In this document: positions 30,536 through 38,109 of the stretch, one piece after another
Position numbering within the stretch: the stretch's first letter is position 1
Layout: each line of letters starts with the position of its first letter
Assembly: GCF_006088715.1 (NCBI RefSeq)
Contig: NZ_CP030771.1
Span: 8,988,001-9,052,000, forward strand
Origin: Streptomyces sp. YIM 121038
Lineage (GTDB): Bacteria; Actinomycetota; Actinomycetes; Streptomycetales; Streptomycetaceae
Length of the DNA stretch: 64,000 bases
Reading direction: 5' to 3'
Translations under genes and position numbers: made by a program
Notes under the pieces: model-generated
The model's input: the letters and a program-made list of their open reading frames with translations, nothing else
What the model was told of the DNA's origin: nothing
Databases searched by the model: none

Positions 30536-30973
30536 TCAGCTCTGCTGGTCGAGCGCGAGCCGGGTGATGCCGACGACGTCCGCGAGGAGCGCACACACCG
30601 AGTCGATGTACTGCTCGCCGTGCGCGCGCACGGCGGCTGCGAAGAGCGCCTGCGTGGTCGAGTGGTCGCCGTTCGCGTGCGCGATCAGGAACCGGACGGC
30701 GAACGCGCCCGCCGGGTCGCGGTCGAGGGCGCCGGGCTGCAACTGCTCCAAGACCCACATGTCGCCCTGTTCCGGGGACACGACACGACCGCCGTTGAGG
30801 CGGACGAGCATGAGCTTCCCGGCCTCAGCGATGGAGCAGCAGGCTGCGTACATCAGCCGGTTGTCGCCCTGGATGCCGAGCTTGGTCAGGTTGTCGGCTG
30901 CCCGCTCGGAGTCGCCTGCGACCCCGTAAGCGATGGCATCGAAGACGAGCGTGGAGGCTTCTCGGGAGTCCAT
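30536..30973 (-). CDS. Unknown helical-repeat protein
   Basis: 145 residues from ATG 30973 (MDSREASTLVFDAIAYGVAG), which overlaps the stop of the upstream HTH gene (TGATG). Helix pairs (SERAADNLTKLGIQGDNRLM, YAACCSIAEAGKLMLVRLNG, AFAVRFLIAHANGDHSTTQA, LFAAAVRAHGEQYIDSVCAL) suggest a TPR-like or all-alpha fold. Streptomyces phage genomes carry similar proteins without function. Confidence 0.6.
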   Translation of the reverse strand: MDSREASTLVFDAIAYGVAGDSERAADNLTKLGIQGDNRLMYAACCSIAEAGKLMLVRLNGGRVVSPEQGDMWVLEQLQPGALDRDPAGAFAVRFLIAHANGDHSTTQALFAAAVRAHGEQYIDSVCALLADVVGITRLALDQQS

Positions 30974-31179
30974 CAGGCAGCCGCCTTCGAGCGGTGGCCG
31001 CCTCGGGCCCGGAGCGTGACCCCGGCCTCCAGCAGCAGCGCCCGGGTCCCGCCGTACGAGCGGCCGAGCTGCCGGGCGACGGAAGCGATCGTGCAGCCCT
31101 GCGCGTACAGCTCGGCGGCGCGGCGGGCGGTCTCCTCGCGTTCGGGGCCCTTGAGGCGGGTGCGGGTCGTGGTGCTCAT
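30973..31179 (-). CDS. Small helix-turn-helix protein
   Basis: 68 residues, MSTTTRTRLKGPEREETARR then AAELYAQGCTIASVARQLGR SYGGTRALL. The motif A-E-LYA-G-TI-VARQLGRSYGxTRxLL-EAGVTLRxRGG is a well-known small Streptomyces HTH family. Probably DNA-binding. It precedes the stacked hairpins at 31210-31284. Confidence 0.75.
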   Translation of the reverse strand: MSTTTRTRLKGPEREETARRAAELYAQGCTIASVARQLGRSYGGTRALLLEAGVTLRARGGHRSKAAA

Positions 31180-31209
31180 GTGCGGTGCCTTTCGTGGTGG
31201 TTGGGGTCC

Positions 31210-31284
31210 GGGCCCGCCCGCCGGGCAAGGACGGGCGGGCCCGGGTGGCGGCCGCGAGGGGCGTGGAACGGGGGCGCGGCCGCC
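31210..31284. terminator. Two stacked perfect hairpins
   Basis: GGGCCCGCCCG (31210-31220) pairs with CGGGCGGGCCC (31232-31242), and GGCGGCCGCG (31247-31256) pairs with CGCGGCCGCC (31275-31284). They lie between the vWA/mini-membrane genes and the HTH gene on the minus strand and should strongly stop or slow transcription. Confidence 0.6.
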
Positions 31285-31297
31285 GGTCTCGGTGCGG

Positions 31298-31378
31298 TCA
31301 GAGGAGCTCGTCGAAGTACGGCTTGCCGAGCCAGACCAGGACCGCGACGCACACGCCGATCACGACGGAGACGGTCAG
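31298..31378 (-). CDS. Possible 26-residue membrane peptide
   Basis: A CTG at 31378 overlaps the previous stop as CTGA and reads LTVSVVIGVCVAVLVWLGKP YFDELL. One hydrophobic helix and a short charged end. The start codon is unusual and there is no clear ribosome-binding site; only the overlap and the membrane helix support it. Confidence 0.3.
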   Translation of the reverse strand: MTVSVVIGVCVAVLVWLGKPYFDELL

Positions 31379-31449
31379 GTCATGGCTCGCGCCCCGGCGA
31401 TGCCGAAGGCACCGGCGCCGAGGATGAGTCCGACGAGGAACCGCGTCAC
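31375..31449 (-). CDS. Possible 24-residue membrane peptide
   Basis: GTG 31449 overlaps the stop of the vWA gene (GTGA) and reads VTRFLVGLILGAGAFGIAGA RAMT: a single hydrophobic helix. Too short for family recognition; coupling to the vWA gene is the main evidence. Confidence 0.4.
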   Translation of the reverse strand: MTRFLVGLILGAGAFGIAGARAMT

Positions 31450-32135
31450 CGGACAACTCCCGCCGTGCGGGCGGCCGTCAGCCAGCCCGCGAACTCGTGG
31501 GTGATGCCGTCGTACAGCTCGGCGTCGGACACGAGGTGCGGTTCGGCTGCGTGGAAGAACGAGGCGTTGTCGACCACGCGCCCGCCCAGGCCATCGAGCT
31601 GCTCCAGGAACTCGACGCGGCCGCCGAAGCCGACGAAGGCCCAGAAGATCGGCAGCGACGACGCGTGACGCAGCACCCGCTCGGCGCCCTCGCGGTCGTC
31701 GGGCCCACCATCGGTCTGGAAGATGACCAGGGCCGGGTCTGTGGCCCCTGAGGCCCGGTACTCGCTGACCGCCGCGTTCATCGCGGCGACGTAGTTCGTC
31801 GAGCCCCAACGGAGCCGCTGGTGAGCGCGGTCGATGAGGCCGGTGTAGTTGTCGAGGCGGACGTCCTCGTGCTGCTCGGCCTGCGAGCCGAAGAAGATCA
31901 GAGGCACGCTGCCGTCGTCGTCGAGGTTCACGGACAGCCCGAGAGCCTGTTCAGCGAGGCGCTGGACGCTGCCGTCACGGTAGAAGGGCCGCATGCTGCC
32001 GGAGTGGTCCAGGACAAGCTGGACGGCGGCGCGCTGCCCGCCCAGGCCCTGCTTCTCCAGGCTGACGGCGGCGGTCTTGGCGAGGCTGACCAGGCCGGGG
32101 GCCTGCTGCTCGATGCTGGTGAGTGCGATGGGCAC
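31446..32135 (-). CDS. Von Willebrand factor A domain protein (TerF-like)
   Basis: 229 residues forming one vWA domain. The metal-dependent adhesion site is visible: LVLDHSGSM (Asp43, Ser45, Ser47), a Thr in GSTN, and FQTDGGPDD as the distal Asp loop. The opening MPIALTSIEQQAPGLVSLAK (helix) is that of TerF-type vWA proteins linked to tellurite/phage resistance Ter systems. It lies in the early region with no other ter gene. Could mediate protein assembly in host takeover or lysogenic conversion; substrate unknown. Confidence 0.85.
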   Translation of the reverse strand: MPIALTSIEQQAPGLVSLAKTAAVSLEKQGLGGQRAAVQLVLDHSGSMRPFYRDGSVQRLAEQALGLSVNLDDDGSVPLIFFGSQAEQHEDVRLDNYTGLIDRAHQRLRWGSTNYVAAMNAAVSEYRASGATDPALVIFQTDGGPDDREGAERVLRHASSLPIFWAFVGFGGRVEFLEQLDGLGGRVVDNASFFHAAEPHLVSDAELYDGITHEFAGWLTAARTAGVVR

Positions 32136-32198
32136 GTGTTCTCCTGATGGGTTAGGTGCCCCGCCGGATTCCGCCCGGCGGGGCGCTCGGGCGGGTGG

Positions 32199-32447
32199 TC
32201 AGTCGCAGTCGTCGAAGTCGACGTGCGCCTTGCCGGGCTTGGACTTCGGCTTGGGCTTCGCCTTCTGCTTGGCGGGCGCCTGACGGGCCGGGCGCGGCGG
32301 TGCGGGCTTCACCGCGGCGGCCACGGCGAGCGCGTCGCCGTCGCAGCCGTCGTCCGGCTCGTCGCCGCACGCGGCCAACAGGCCAAGCGCGAAGACCGTG
32401 GCGACCGCAGCGGCGGCGGCCCGGCGGCGGGCGGGGTGGTGGGTCAT
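32199..32447 (-). CDS. Prophage-encoded lipoprotein
   Basis: 82 residues. A basic start (MTHHPARRR), hydrophobic core (AAAAAVATVFALG) and lipobox LLAAC give a lipoprotein signal with the lipidated Cys at 27. The mature ~55 residues are acidic (GDEPDDGCDGD) then Lys/Pro-rich (KPKPKSKPGK) and end DFDDCD. Small phage lipoproteins often block superinfection at the membrane. ATG 32447 overlaps the upstream stop. Expression in the lysogen is not shown. Confidence 0.75.
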   Translation of the reverse strand: MTHHPARRRAAAAAVATVFALGLLAACGDEPDDGCDGDALAVAAAVKPAPPRPARQAPAKQKAKPKPKSKPGKAHVDFDDCD

Positions 32448-32683
32448 GACTGTCCGTTCTGGTAGACGTCAGCCGCCTCGGCGGCCTGCTGGGCAAGCGC
32501 GGTCTCGGCGCAGATCTTGTGGGCCGATTTGCCCTTGGAGTCCCGCAGTTGGGTCGGGCGACCGCAGTAGCGGCAGGGCAGCGGGCCGTCGTAGTCCCAG
32601 TGCGCCGAGCTGGTCCAGTCGAGGAGCGTGCCGGGCACGTACTCAGGCTCCGGCGGGGCACGATGGCGCCGACGGCCGCTCAC
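32444..32683 (-). CDS. Small zinc-ribbon protein
   Basis: 79 residues. DYDGPLPCRYCGRPTQLRDS KGKSAHKIC is a one-zinc ribbon (CxxC...HKxC). Coupled by ATGA to the WhiB gene upstream and to the lipoprotein gene downstream. Confidence 0.62.
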   Translation of the reverse strand: MSGRRRHRAPPEPEYVPGTLLDWTSSAHWDYDGPLPCRYCGRPTQLRDSKGKSAHKICAETALAQQAAEAADVYQNGQS

Positions 32684-32979
32684 GGGCTGATCCTTCGCTT
32701 GCGGAGCTCCAGGTGGAGTCGGTGCCGCTGGCGGGGCGTGAGCCCTCCGAAGATTCCGTAGCGACTGTCCCGTCCTGCCTTGCCTTCCGCTCGCAGCGCC
32801 AAGACGAGGCAGGCTCGGGTGACGGGGCAGGCGGCGCAGACGGTCTGCGCGAACTTGATGCGGACGGCGTCGCTGTCCGGGAACATCTCCTCGGGCTCGA
32901 CGTCACGACAGGCAGCGCGCTTCAGCCAGGCGTCGGCGGGGGCGAGGGTGCGTGGGGCCGAGTGGCTGTTACTGATCAT
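32680..32979 (-). CDS. WhiB-family iron-sulfur regulator
   Basis: 99 residues from ATG 32979, coupled to the upstream stop by ATGA; an upstream ATG at 33021 is inside the HNH gene. Four cysteines (24, 48, 51, 57) in the WhiB arrangement: AACRDVEPEEMF, VCAACPVTRACL. GIFGGLTPRQR is the usual turn, here GIFGG instead of GVWGG, and a basic C-terminus (LRKRR) for DNA contact follows. The [4Fe-4S] protein would partner the primary sigma factor. Phage WhiB proteins can dampen host developmental genes and block superinfection. Confidence 0.92.
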   Translation of the reverse strand: MISNSHSAPRTLAPADAWLKRAACRDVEPEEMFPDSDAVRIKFAQTVCAACPVTRACLVLALRAEGKAGRDSRYGIFGGLTPRQRHRLHLELRKRRISP

Positions 32980-33548
32980 GGCGTCACTGCCCGCCGCGCG
33001 CGGGCCTGGACCGTGTTGCACGCCGCGCAGTACGCAGTTCCGTCTGGCCCGTACCGCCCGTGCTCCGCCTGGTCGTGGCCCTGCCCGCAGAACGGCTTCC
33101 GCTCACGACCACCCCGCAGGTACCGGAACTGCTCACGGGCCCGGAGGCGGCCCGGCTCGTCTTCGACATGGGCCGGGGCGACACAGTGCGGACGCCCGCA
33201 CTCGGCGAAGACCATGCCCTTGGGCTCGCGGCCGTGCTGGATGCGGAACGCGATGGCCGCGGGGCTGTAGTGCTTGCCCTTGTGACGCATGACGGGGGTG
33301 GTGGCCCGTAGCGGCCCGGTCCACTCCAGGTGGCCGTGCTCGGCGGGCTGCACGAACTGCGCCCACTTCTCCTCGGCGGTGTCTGGCTCCGTCGCCTGGA
33401 CGAAGACGGGCAGGCCGAGCTCGCGGCGGATCTGGACGACTCGGGTCTTGGCACAGTGGAGGCTGCGGGCGATCTTCCTTGCGCTGTGGCCGTCGTGGAG
33501 CATGGCGATGATGTCGGCGCGGGTAGCGTTCATGCGGCGAGGGCTCAT
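32976..33548 (-). CDS. HTH-HNH endonuclease-like protein
   Basis: 190 residues from ATG 33548. An N-terminal HTH (ADIIAMLHDGHSARKIARSL HC) is followed by an HNH_3-like core: SPAAIAFRIQHGREPKGMVF, then CGRPHCVAPAHVED, and a C-terminal zinc ribbon (CGQGHDQ...YCAACNTVQARARR). The usual Asp-His pair of the active nuclease is replaced by FAECGRPHCVAPAHV, so activity is uncertain. Flanked by four-base overlaps with RuvC-like and WhiB genes, as expected for a resident homing-type gene. Confidence 0.72.
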   Translation of the reverse strand: MSPRRMNATRADIIAMLHDGHSARKIARSLHCAKTRVVQIRRELGLPVFVQATEPDTAEEKWAQFVQPAEHGHLEWTGPLRATTPVMRHKGKHYSPAAIAFRIQHGREPKGMVFAECGRPHCVAPAHVEDEPGRLRAREQFRYLRGGRERKPFCGQGHDQAEHGRYGPDGTAYCAACNTVQARARRAVTP

Positions 33549-34174
33549 CGGGCCGTCACCGCCTCGCGGTCGGGCCAGCGCACCGAGTCGAGAGCGCGGC
33601 GCCGGTCGTCGGCGACGACAGCGAGCGGGTAGCCGAGCCAGTGCAGGCCCATCGCCATCAGGACGTAGGCGTCGGCCTCGTCGTACCGCGCGGGCCCTTC
33701 GGTGGTGATGCCGTACGTCTCGGCCACGGCCTGCCGCAGGATCGCCTTGAGGCCCGTGCCTTTCAGCCGCTTCCCGGTCTCCGGGTCGGTGGGCGCCGCG
33801 GTGCCGACCGCGTAGATCATGCGCTGGCCCGGGGTGACGACGGCGTAGGGGATGCGGCGCTTCCACAGGGCGTGGCGGACCATCCACCGCATCGCGGCGA
33901 GGGCGTCGGCGCCCTGGTTGTTGTGGCCGTAGGCGGCGCCTTCGATGACGACGAGTGCGGCGTGGCGGGTGTGGTCGGCGATCCCGGCGAGCTGCTGCTC
34001 GAAGCGGGAGTGTTGGCTGGCGCCCTTCGCGCGGACGTAGTCGGTCCAGCCCTCGCCCGCGATGCCGGTGATGCTCATCGCGACGTCGAGGCCGATCACC
34101 TTGGGGACGCTGGCGGTGGACCGGGGCCCGGCCGCCGCGGGGGCGGCCAGTGTCTCGGTGGAGGTCAGGCCCAT
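33545..34174 (-). CDS. RuvC-like Holliday junction resolvase
   Basis: 209 residues from ATG 34174. RNase H-fold metal residues are recognisable: VIGLDVA (Asp30), VVIEGAAYG (Glu78) and YDEADAYVLM (Asp165/Asp168). PYAVVTPGQRMIYAVG and KAILRQAVAETYG fit the family. It would resolve branched DNA before packaging. Member of the early recombination block with the exonuclease and RecB-like genes. Confidence 0.85.
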   Translation of the reverse strand: MGLTSTETLAAPAAAGPRSTASVPKVIGLDVAMSITGIAGEGWTDYVRAKGASQHSRFEQQLAGIADHTRHAALVVIEGAAYGHNNQGADALAAMRWMVRHALWKRRIPYAVVTPGQRMIYAVGTAAPTDPETGKRLKGTGLKAILRQAVAETYGITTEGPARYDEADAYVLMAMGLHWLGYPLAVVADDRRRALDSVRWPDREAVTAR

Positions 34175-34359
34175 GAGCCCCCCTTGGCAGTCGTGTGGCC
34201 TTCGGCGCAGGTGTGGGATCCGTCGGCGTGGACGACAGCAACGGCCTCGATGCCGCACGTCAGGCAGAACCGGAACGCCGTGTGGGCGGCGGCCCCGTGC
34301 GGGCGGCGGTGACGGCCGTCAGGAGCCACGACCTGCCGCAGGAAGCGGAAGGCTCTCAT
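34165..34359 (-). CDS. Small zinc-binding protein
   Basis: 64 residues, MRAFRFLRQVVAPDGRHRRP then FRFCLTCGIEAVAVVHADGS HTCAEGH. CLTCG and HTCAEGH form a zinc site. TGATG overlap with the exonuclease stop; its end overlaps the resolvase start by ten bases. Confidence 0.58.
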   Translation of the reverse strand: MRAFRFLRQVVAPDGRHRRPHGAAAHTAFRFCLTCGIEAVAVVHADGSHTCAEGHTTAKGGSWA

Positions 34360-35189
34360 CAGTCCTCACCTACCTGACGCGGAGCCGGGACGAGCGGCCA
34401 GCGGCCATCCACCACCGCCTGCGGATCCCGCTTCCCCTCCGGCGCCTTGCACCGCAGCCACTCCTGGAACCCGGCCGCCTGCTCCTTCGCCCACGCCTGC
34501 TGCATCAGGTGCAGGTCATCGACCGACACCCCCGCCAGCGCGTCGAAGCGCTGCGCGCGCAGCCGGTGCACCCACACCGGCCGCTCCGCCCGCGGCTGGT
34601 GGGCGATGGCACCCATCCGGTACGCGGCCCGCGCCGACTGCAGCGCGTCGTACTCCGCGCCGTGCGCCGCCGCCTCGTCCCAGGCGAGCCCGTACGTCTC
34701 TGCGGTGGTCCGCATCTGGTAAGGGCCCTGGGTTTCCGAGACGCGCCGCCGGTAGGGGGCGACGTGCCGGTCGATGACCATGGTGTCGATCACCCGGGTG
34801 AGCGGCTGCCGCAGGATCCCTTCGAGGCCGTCGCCGAGGTGGCGCAGACACTCGTGGTTCAGCAGGTTCAGATCGAAGCTGCCGATGTTGTGGCCGACGA
34901 TCGGCACGCCGGCGGCGACGACTTCAGCAATCGACTTCGCGATGTCGGCGACGGCCTGAGCAGCCGGTGCACCATGCTCTGACAGGTGCTCGTCGGTCAG
35001 CTTGTGCACTGCAATCGCGCCGGGCTCCTGTGCGACCCCCGGGTTGACCAGCCACGTTCGGGTATTGGTGTCGAGTCCACCGCCCACGAGGATCAGGGCG
35101 CAGCTGACGATGCGCGCAGTCTCGGGGACCTTGTCCGAGCACTCAAAGTCGAGTGCCGCCATCCTCTGGGTGTGCCAGGGAGCGTTCAC
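34359..35189 (-). CDS. DnaQ-like 3'-5' exonuclease
   Basis: GTG 35189, coupled to the HNH stop (GTGA), gives 276 residues. The DEDD signature is visible: ALDFECSD (Asp14, Glu16), GHNIGSFDLNLL with the second acidic residue, and GAEYDALQSARAAY with the last Asp. AIAVHKLTDEHL is the usual lead-in phrase of phage exonuclease/ribonuclease T-like proteins. The C-terminal ~100 residues (WLRCKAPEGKRDPQAVVDGR) are an extension. It probably trims DNA ends during recombination-dependent replication. Confidence 0.88.
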   Translation of the reverse strand: MNAPWHTQRMAALDFECSDKVPETARIVSCALILVGGGLDTNTRTWLVNPGVAQEPGAIAVHKLTDEHLSEHGAPAAQAVADIAKSIAEVVAAGVPIVGHNIGSFDLNLLNHECLRHLGDGLEGILRQPLTRVIDTMVIDRHVAPYRRRVSETQGPYQMRTTAETYGLAWDEAAAHGAEYDALQSARAAYRMGAIAHQPRAERPVWVHRLRAQRFDALAGVSVDDLHLMQQAWAKEQAAGFQEWLRCKAPEGKRDPQAVVDGRWPLVPAPRQVGED

Positions 35190-35761
35190 TTGGTCACCGC
35201 CCGGTTCGCCGCGGTCTTCCGCTGACCCCACTCGCGCTGGCAGGCCTTGCAGCGGCGGGTGCCAAGGGGAGTGATGCGCAGGTTGGCGCCCGAATACGGG
35301 TGTCCGCTCGGGCAGTGGGTCTTGGCCGCCGCTGTTTCGCGGCGACGCTGCACGGCGATGCCACGCCGGACGTTCTCCGCGTGCGTGACGGGTTCGAGAT
35401 GCTTGGGGTTGCAGCAAGCCGGAACGCGGCAGAGGTGATCGAGCTCCAGACCAGCGGGGACTTCCCCCACCGCGTGCTCGTAGACGACACGGTGCACGAG
35501 CGCCCCTCCGAGGCCACTTCCGCGCTTAACCTGGCCGTGCCCGAAAGGCATCCGGTAGCCCGTCCAGATCCAGCACGGGCCGAGCTCAGGGCGCTCGGGC
35601 GACACCGGTCCGCTCTTGTCGACCTTGGCCATCACCCGCTCGATCAGCGTCGGCTTCGGCAGGACAGCTACGCCGTGGCGCCGCCAGTTCTTGGCGTGGC
35701 CGCCGCAGTAGCCATGCGCGTGGTGCTTCTTCCCGCAGTCGGGGACAGAGCAGGTCGTCAT
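35186..35761 (-). CDS. HNH homing endonuclease (HNH_3 type)
   Basis: 191 residues. Zinc-binding head (CSVPDCGKKHHAHGYCGGHA), GPCWIWTGYRMPFGHGQVK, HRVVYEHAVGEVPAGLELDH, LCRVPACCNPKHLEPVTHAE N: a complete HNH core with its structural Cys pairs, then a C-terminal ribbon (THCPSGHPY...CKACQREW). It sits between two recombination genes and is coupled to both, which is typical of a freestanding homing nuclease settled in an operon. Confidence 0.9.
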   Translation of the reverse strand: MTTCSVPDCGKKHHAHGYCGGHAKNWRRHGVAVLPKPTLIERVMAKVDKSGPVSPERPELGPCWIWTGYRMPFGHGQVKRGSGLGGALVHRVVYEHAVGEVPAGLELDHLCRVPACCNPKHLEPVTHAENVRRGIAVQRRRETAAAKTHCPSGHPYSGANLRITPLGTRRCKACQREWGQRKTAANRAVTK

Positions 35762-36783
35762 GCGCGGGCCCCCGATCCGGGCTGCGCGACAGCAGGCCAG
35801 CCAGCGGGGTCTCCCTCGCCCGGCTCGTCCTCGACCACCTCGGCCTCGTACGCACCGTCCTCGTCCGGGCCCGGGCCGTCGCCGGTGGCGTTGTCGGCGT
35901 CCTTCGCCGCGGCGATGGCCATCAGCTTCTTCGAGAGCTCATCCGTGCCCTTCGGGTGCACGGCGCCCGCCGCCTGAGCCTCCATCCACAGGTCCCGCAC
36001 GTCGTCCGACGTGAGCGCGCCCTCCGCCTCGGCGATCCAGTCCCGCCCCTTCGGCGCCTCGATCGCGGCCCGCTGCTGCCCGGCCGCCCCCGGATCGAGG
36101 GCGGTCGCGGCGTTCATCGGCCCGGCCAGGGCCTGGCGCGGCGTCACACCGCGCAGCTCGACCACGACGACAGGGAACTTCTTCGTCTTCCCCTCGCGGA
36201 TCACCTGTCGGGGCTCGATCCGCAGCGTCACGGGGACGAAGCCCTTGCCGTCGGTCCCGGCGAGGACCATGTCGACCATGCCGCCCCACTCGGAGGCTGC
36301 GTAGAAGCTGTGGGTCTCGGCCCGCCACATGCCCATCCCGGACAGGTCGGGCAGCATGACGTTGAAGCGGGAGGTCGCCGAGCAGACGCGGCCCTTGGGC
36401 TGGGTGTGCCAGTCCTCGCCGAACTGGCGGGCGCAGATGCAGGGCTGGCGGGTCAGGAGTTCGGTCTCGCCGTCGCACCGGCGCTGGCACCCGCCGGCGG
36501 ACCACATCTCGTTGTACTGGTTCAGCGGGTCCCCGGGCGTGATCAGCGCCTCGATCGAGGGCGCCTTCGTGATGACGCGCCACTGCGTGATCGTCGAGTT
36601 GAGCGGCTGCCACTGCTCGGGCTCACCGCCCCACAGCTCGGCCGCACGGCGCACGTGCTCTTCGCTGTGGGAGGTAATGACCCACGTCGCGGAACGCATG
36701 GGCCGCTTGCCCTGGGTGTAGCCGGTGCGCAAGCGGCCGTGCTCGGCCGCGCGGGCTTGGATGTTGCGGAGGCGAGATCCCAT
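35758..36783 (-). CDS. gp3/recombination-directionality-factor-like protein
   Basis: 341 residues. MGSRLRNIQARAAEHGRLRT GY, SATWVITSHSEEHVRRAAEL, SAGGCQRRCDGETELLTRQP CICA, CSATSRFNVMLPDLSGMGMW and RAETHSFYAASEWGGMVDMV are the landmarks of the actinophage gp3-like (phiC31 gp3 RDF) family; the Cys set binds zinc. The last ~110 residues are acidic and flexible. In serine-integrase phages the relative controls excision. Here the integrase is a tyrosine recombinase, so its job may be different (for example in DNA annealing or replication, given RecB-like and exonuclease neighbours). Confidence 0.72.
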   Translation of the reverse strand: MGSRLRNIQARAAEHGRLRTGYTQGKRPMRSATWVITSHSEEHVRRAAELWGGEPEQWQPLNSTITQWRVITKAPSIEALITPGDPLNQYNEMWSAGGCQRRCDGETELLTRQPCICARQFGEDWHTQPKGRVCSATSRFNVMLPDLSGMGMWRAETHSFYAASEWGGMVDMVLAGTDGKGFVPVTLRIEPRQVIREGKTKKFPVVVVELRGVTPRQALAGPMNAATALDPGAAGQQRAAIEAPKGRDWIAEAEGALTSDDVRDLWMEAQAAGAVHPKGTDELSKKLMAIAAAKDADNATGDGPGPDEDGAYEAEVVEDEPGEGDPAGWPAVAQPGSGARA

Positions 36784-37616
36784 CAGGCCGCCTTTCGATT
36801 CGACCGCGCGGCCCCATCGGGGGCGGTGAGCGCGGGGTACGAGGAGGGCGCGGCGTGCAGCCAGCGCGTGGTTTCCAGGGCGCCGCGGAAGGCGCGGTGC
36901 GCGTCCCGGCCAGCGGGCATCGGCACGAGCGCGTGCGATTTGGCGCGGAGGTTGAGGACGCCGGTGCGGTCGATGCGGGGCATCGGCTGCTCGGTGTCGT
37001 CAGGCAGCAGCGCGGTCTCGGCGTAGCGGAGCGCGGCGAGCTGGAGCGTGTTCTCGGGGTAGACCGACGAGGCGCGGCGGGTGGCGGACGACTTGTAGTC
37101 GATGAGCCACAGCTCCAGGCGCCGGGCCGGACCGGTGGGCAGCCAGATCATGAGGTCCGCCGTCCCGGCGTAGCCCAGGCGCCGGTGCAGGACGGTGATC
37201 TCGGTGGCCTCGACGTGCTCGTCGACGTCGACGTCCCAGGAGGCGAGCCACTGGTCGAACTGCGCCAGGTACGGGGCGACTTCCGGGTCGTCCGCGATCG
37301 GGGCCCGCAGGAGGCGTGCTTCGGCGGCGGCGTGGACGCGGTCGCCGAGGTCGGCCGCGCGCTCGCGGGCCTCGCGGTGGATGGCCTTGATCTCCTTGGT
37401 GAGGCCGGTCCGGTCGCCGAGGACGCGGCGGGTGATGCTCGCGATGTTGTCGAGGACGTGCTCGACGGTGAGCTTCACGCCCCACGGCACCAGGGCCATG
37501 GACTTGTTCACGGCGGTGTCGAGGACGTTGGTGACGGATACGAGGTCCGGGCCCCCGGCGGGGTCGCTGTAGTAGCGGCCCCGCTCGGTGTCCCGGGCGT
37601 GCTTGGGACTGGTCAC
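36783..37616 (-). CDS. RecB/Cas4-like PD-(D/E)XK exonuclease
   Basis: GTG 37616, coupled to the upstream stop (GTGA), gives 277 residues. DRVHAAAEARLL, TVLHRRLGYAGTADLMIWLP and LELWLIDYKSSATRRASSVY PEN contain the GxxD...D-x-K core of the PD-(D/E)XK nucleases, followed by LQLAALRYAETALL with the QxxxY helix. It would act with the RDF-like and exonuclease proteins in phage recombination or host DNA degradation. Confidence 0.85.
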   Translation of the reverse strand: MTSPKHARDTERGRYYSDPAGGPDLVSVTNVLDTAVNKSMALVPWGVKLTVEHVLDNIASITRRVLGDRTGLTKEIKAIHREARERAADLGDRVHAAAEARLLRAPIADDPEVAPYLAQFDQWLASWDVDVDEHVEATEITVLHRRLGYAGTADLMIWLPTGPARRLELWLIDYKSSATRRASSVYPENTLQLAALRYAETALLPDDTEQPMPRIDRTGVLNLRAKSHALVPMPAGRDAHRAFRGALETTRWLHAAPSSYPALTAPDGAARSNRKAA

Positions 37617-37849
37617 GCGGCACCTCGCAGCGGCTGGCACGAGCAGCCGGTCGACACCCGCGGGTCGCAGTGCTCCTGATGCCGTAGCGCCACGGGCGCG
37701 GGCGGGCGGAGCATGGTGGTCGGCCACACTGCGCGGCCGTACGCGGCCTCGTGACGGGCGGCGATCGCCCGGGCACCGGCCGCACCGGCGAGGACCTCAC
37801 CGCGCTCGATCTGGCCGAGCACCCGCTCGGCGTCGTCGCGTGGCGTCAT
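37613..37849 (-). CDS. Small unknown protein
   Basis: 78 residues, MTPRDDAERVLGQIERGEVL, AARHEAAYGRAVWPTTMLRP and a Cys/His end (HCDPRVSTGCSCQPLRG). Possibly zinc-binding. Four-base overlaps at both ends. Confidence 0.52.
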   Translation of the reverse strand: MTPRDDAERVLGQIERGEVLAGAAGARAIAARHEAAYGRAVWPTTMLRPPAPVALRHQEHCDPRVSTGCSCQPLRGAA

Positions 37850-38109
37850 CGCGGATCACCCACCACGTACCGCACCAGGACCTCACACCCGTACTCCGTG
37901 AGCCTCTTCACGGCCTGGAAAGCCCCCGCAGGCCGGTACTCCGAGACCTGGCCGAGCCTGCTGCCCGCTGTGTGGATGTCGCGGACGATGCCTTCGGCGG
38001 ACTGGCCGGACCGGTACTCGCCCACGACGAGCCAGGTGTGCGGCTTGCTGCGGGCTCGGGCGGCGACGGCGGCGTGGTCGACGCGCGGGCGACGAACGAG
38101 GCGGCTCAT
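37846..38109 (-). CDS. Unknown protein
   Basis: 87 residues. SKPHTWLVVGEYRSGQSAEG, IVRDIHTAGSRLGQVSEYRP AGAFQAVKRL: a beta-hairpin followed by a helix that resembles small phage proteins annotated only as hypothetical. Coupled on both sides. Confidence 0.55.
   Translation of the reverse strand: MSRLVRRPRVDHAAVAARARSKPHTWLVVGEYRSGQSAEGIVRDIHTAGSRLGQVSEYRPAGAFQAVKRLTEYGCEVLVRYVVGDPR

Noticed and set aside
15186..31179. The whole middle region as an integrative conjugative element
   Set aside because: No TraB/FtsK translocase, RepSA/RepAM or Pra-type activator is visible, while terminase, capsid and tail genes are present. A phage with a plasmid-like module fits better.
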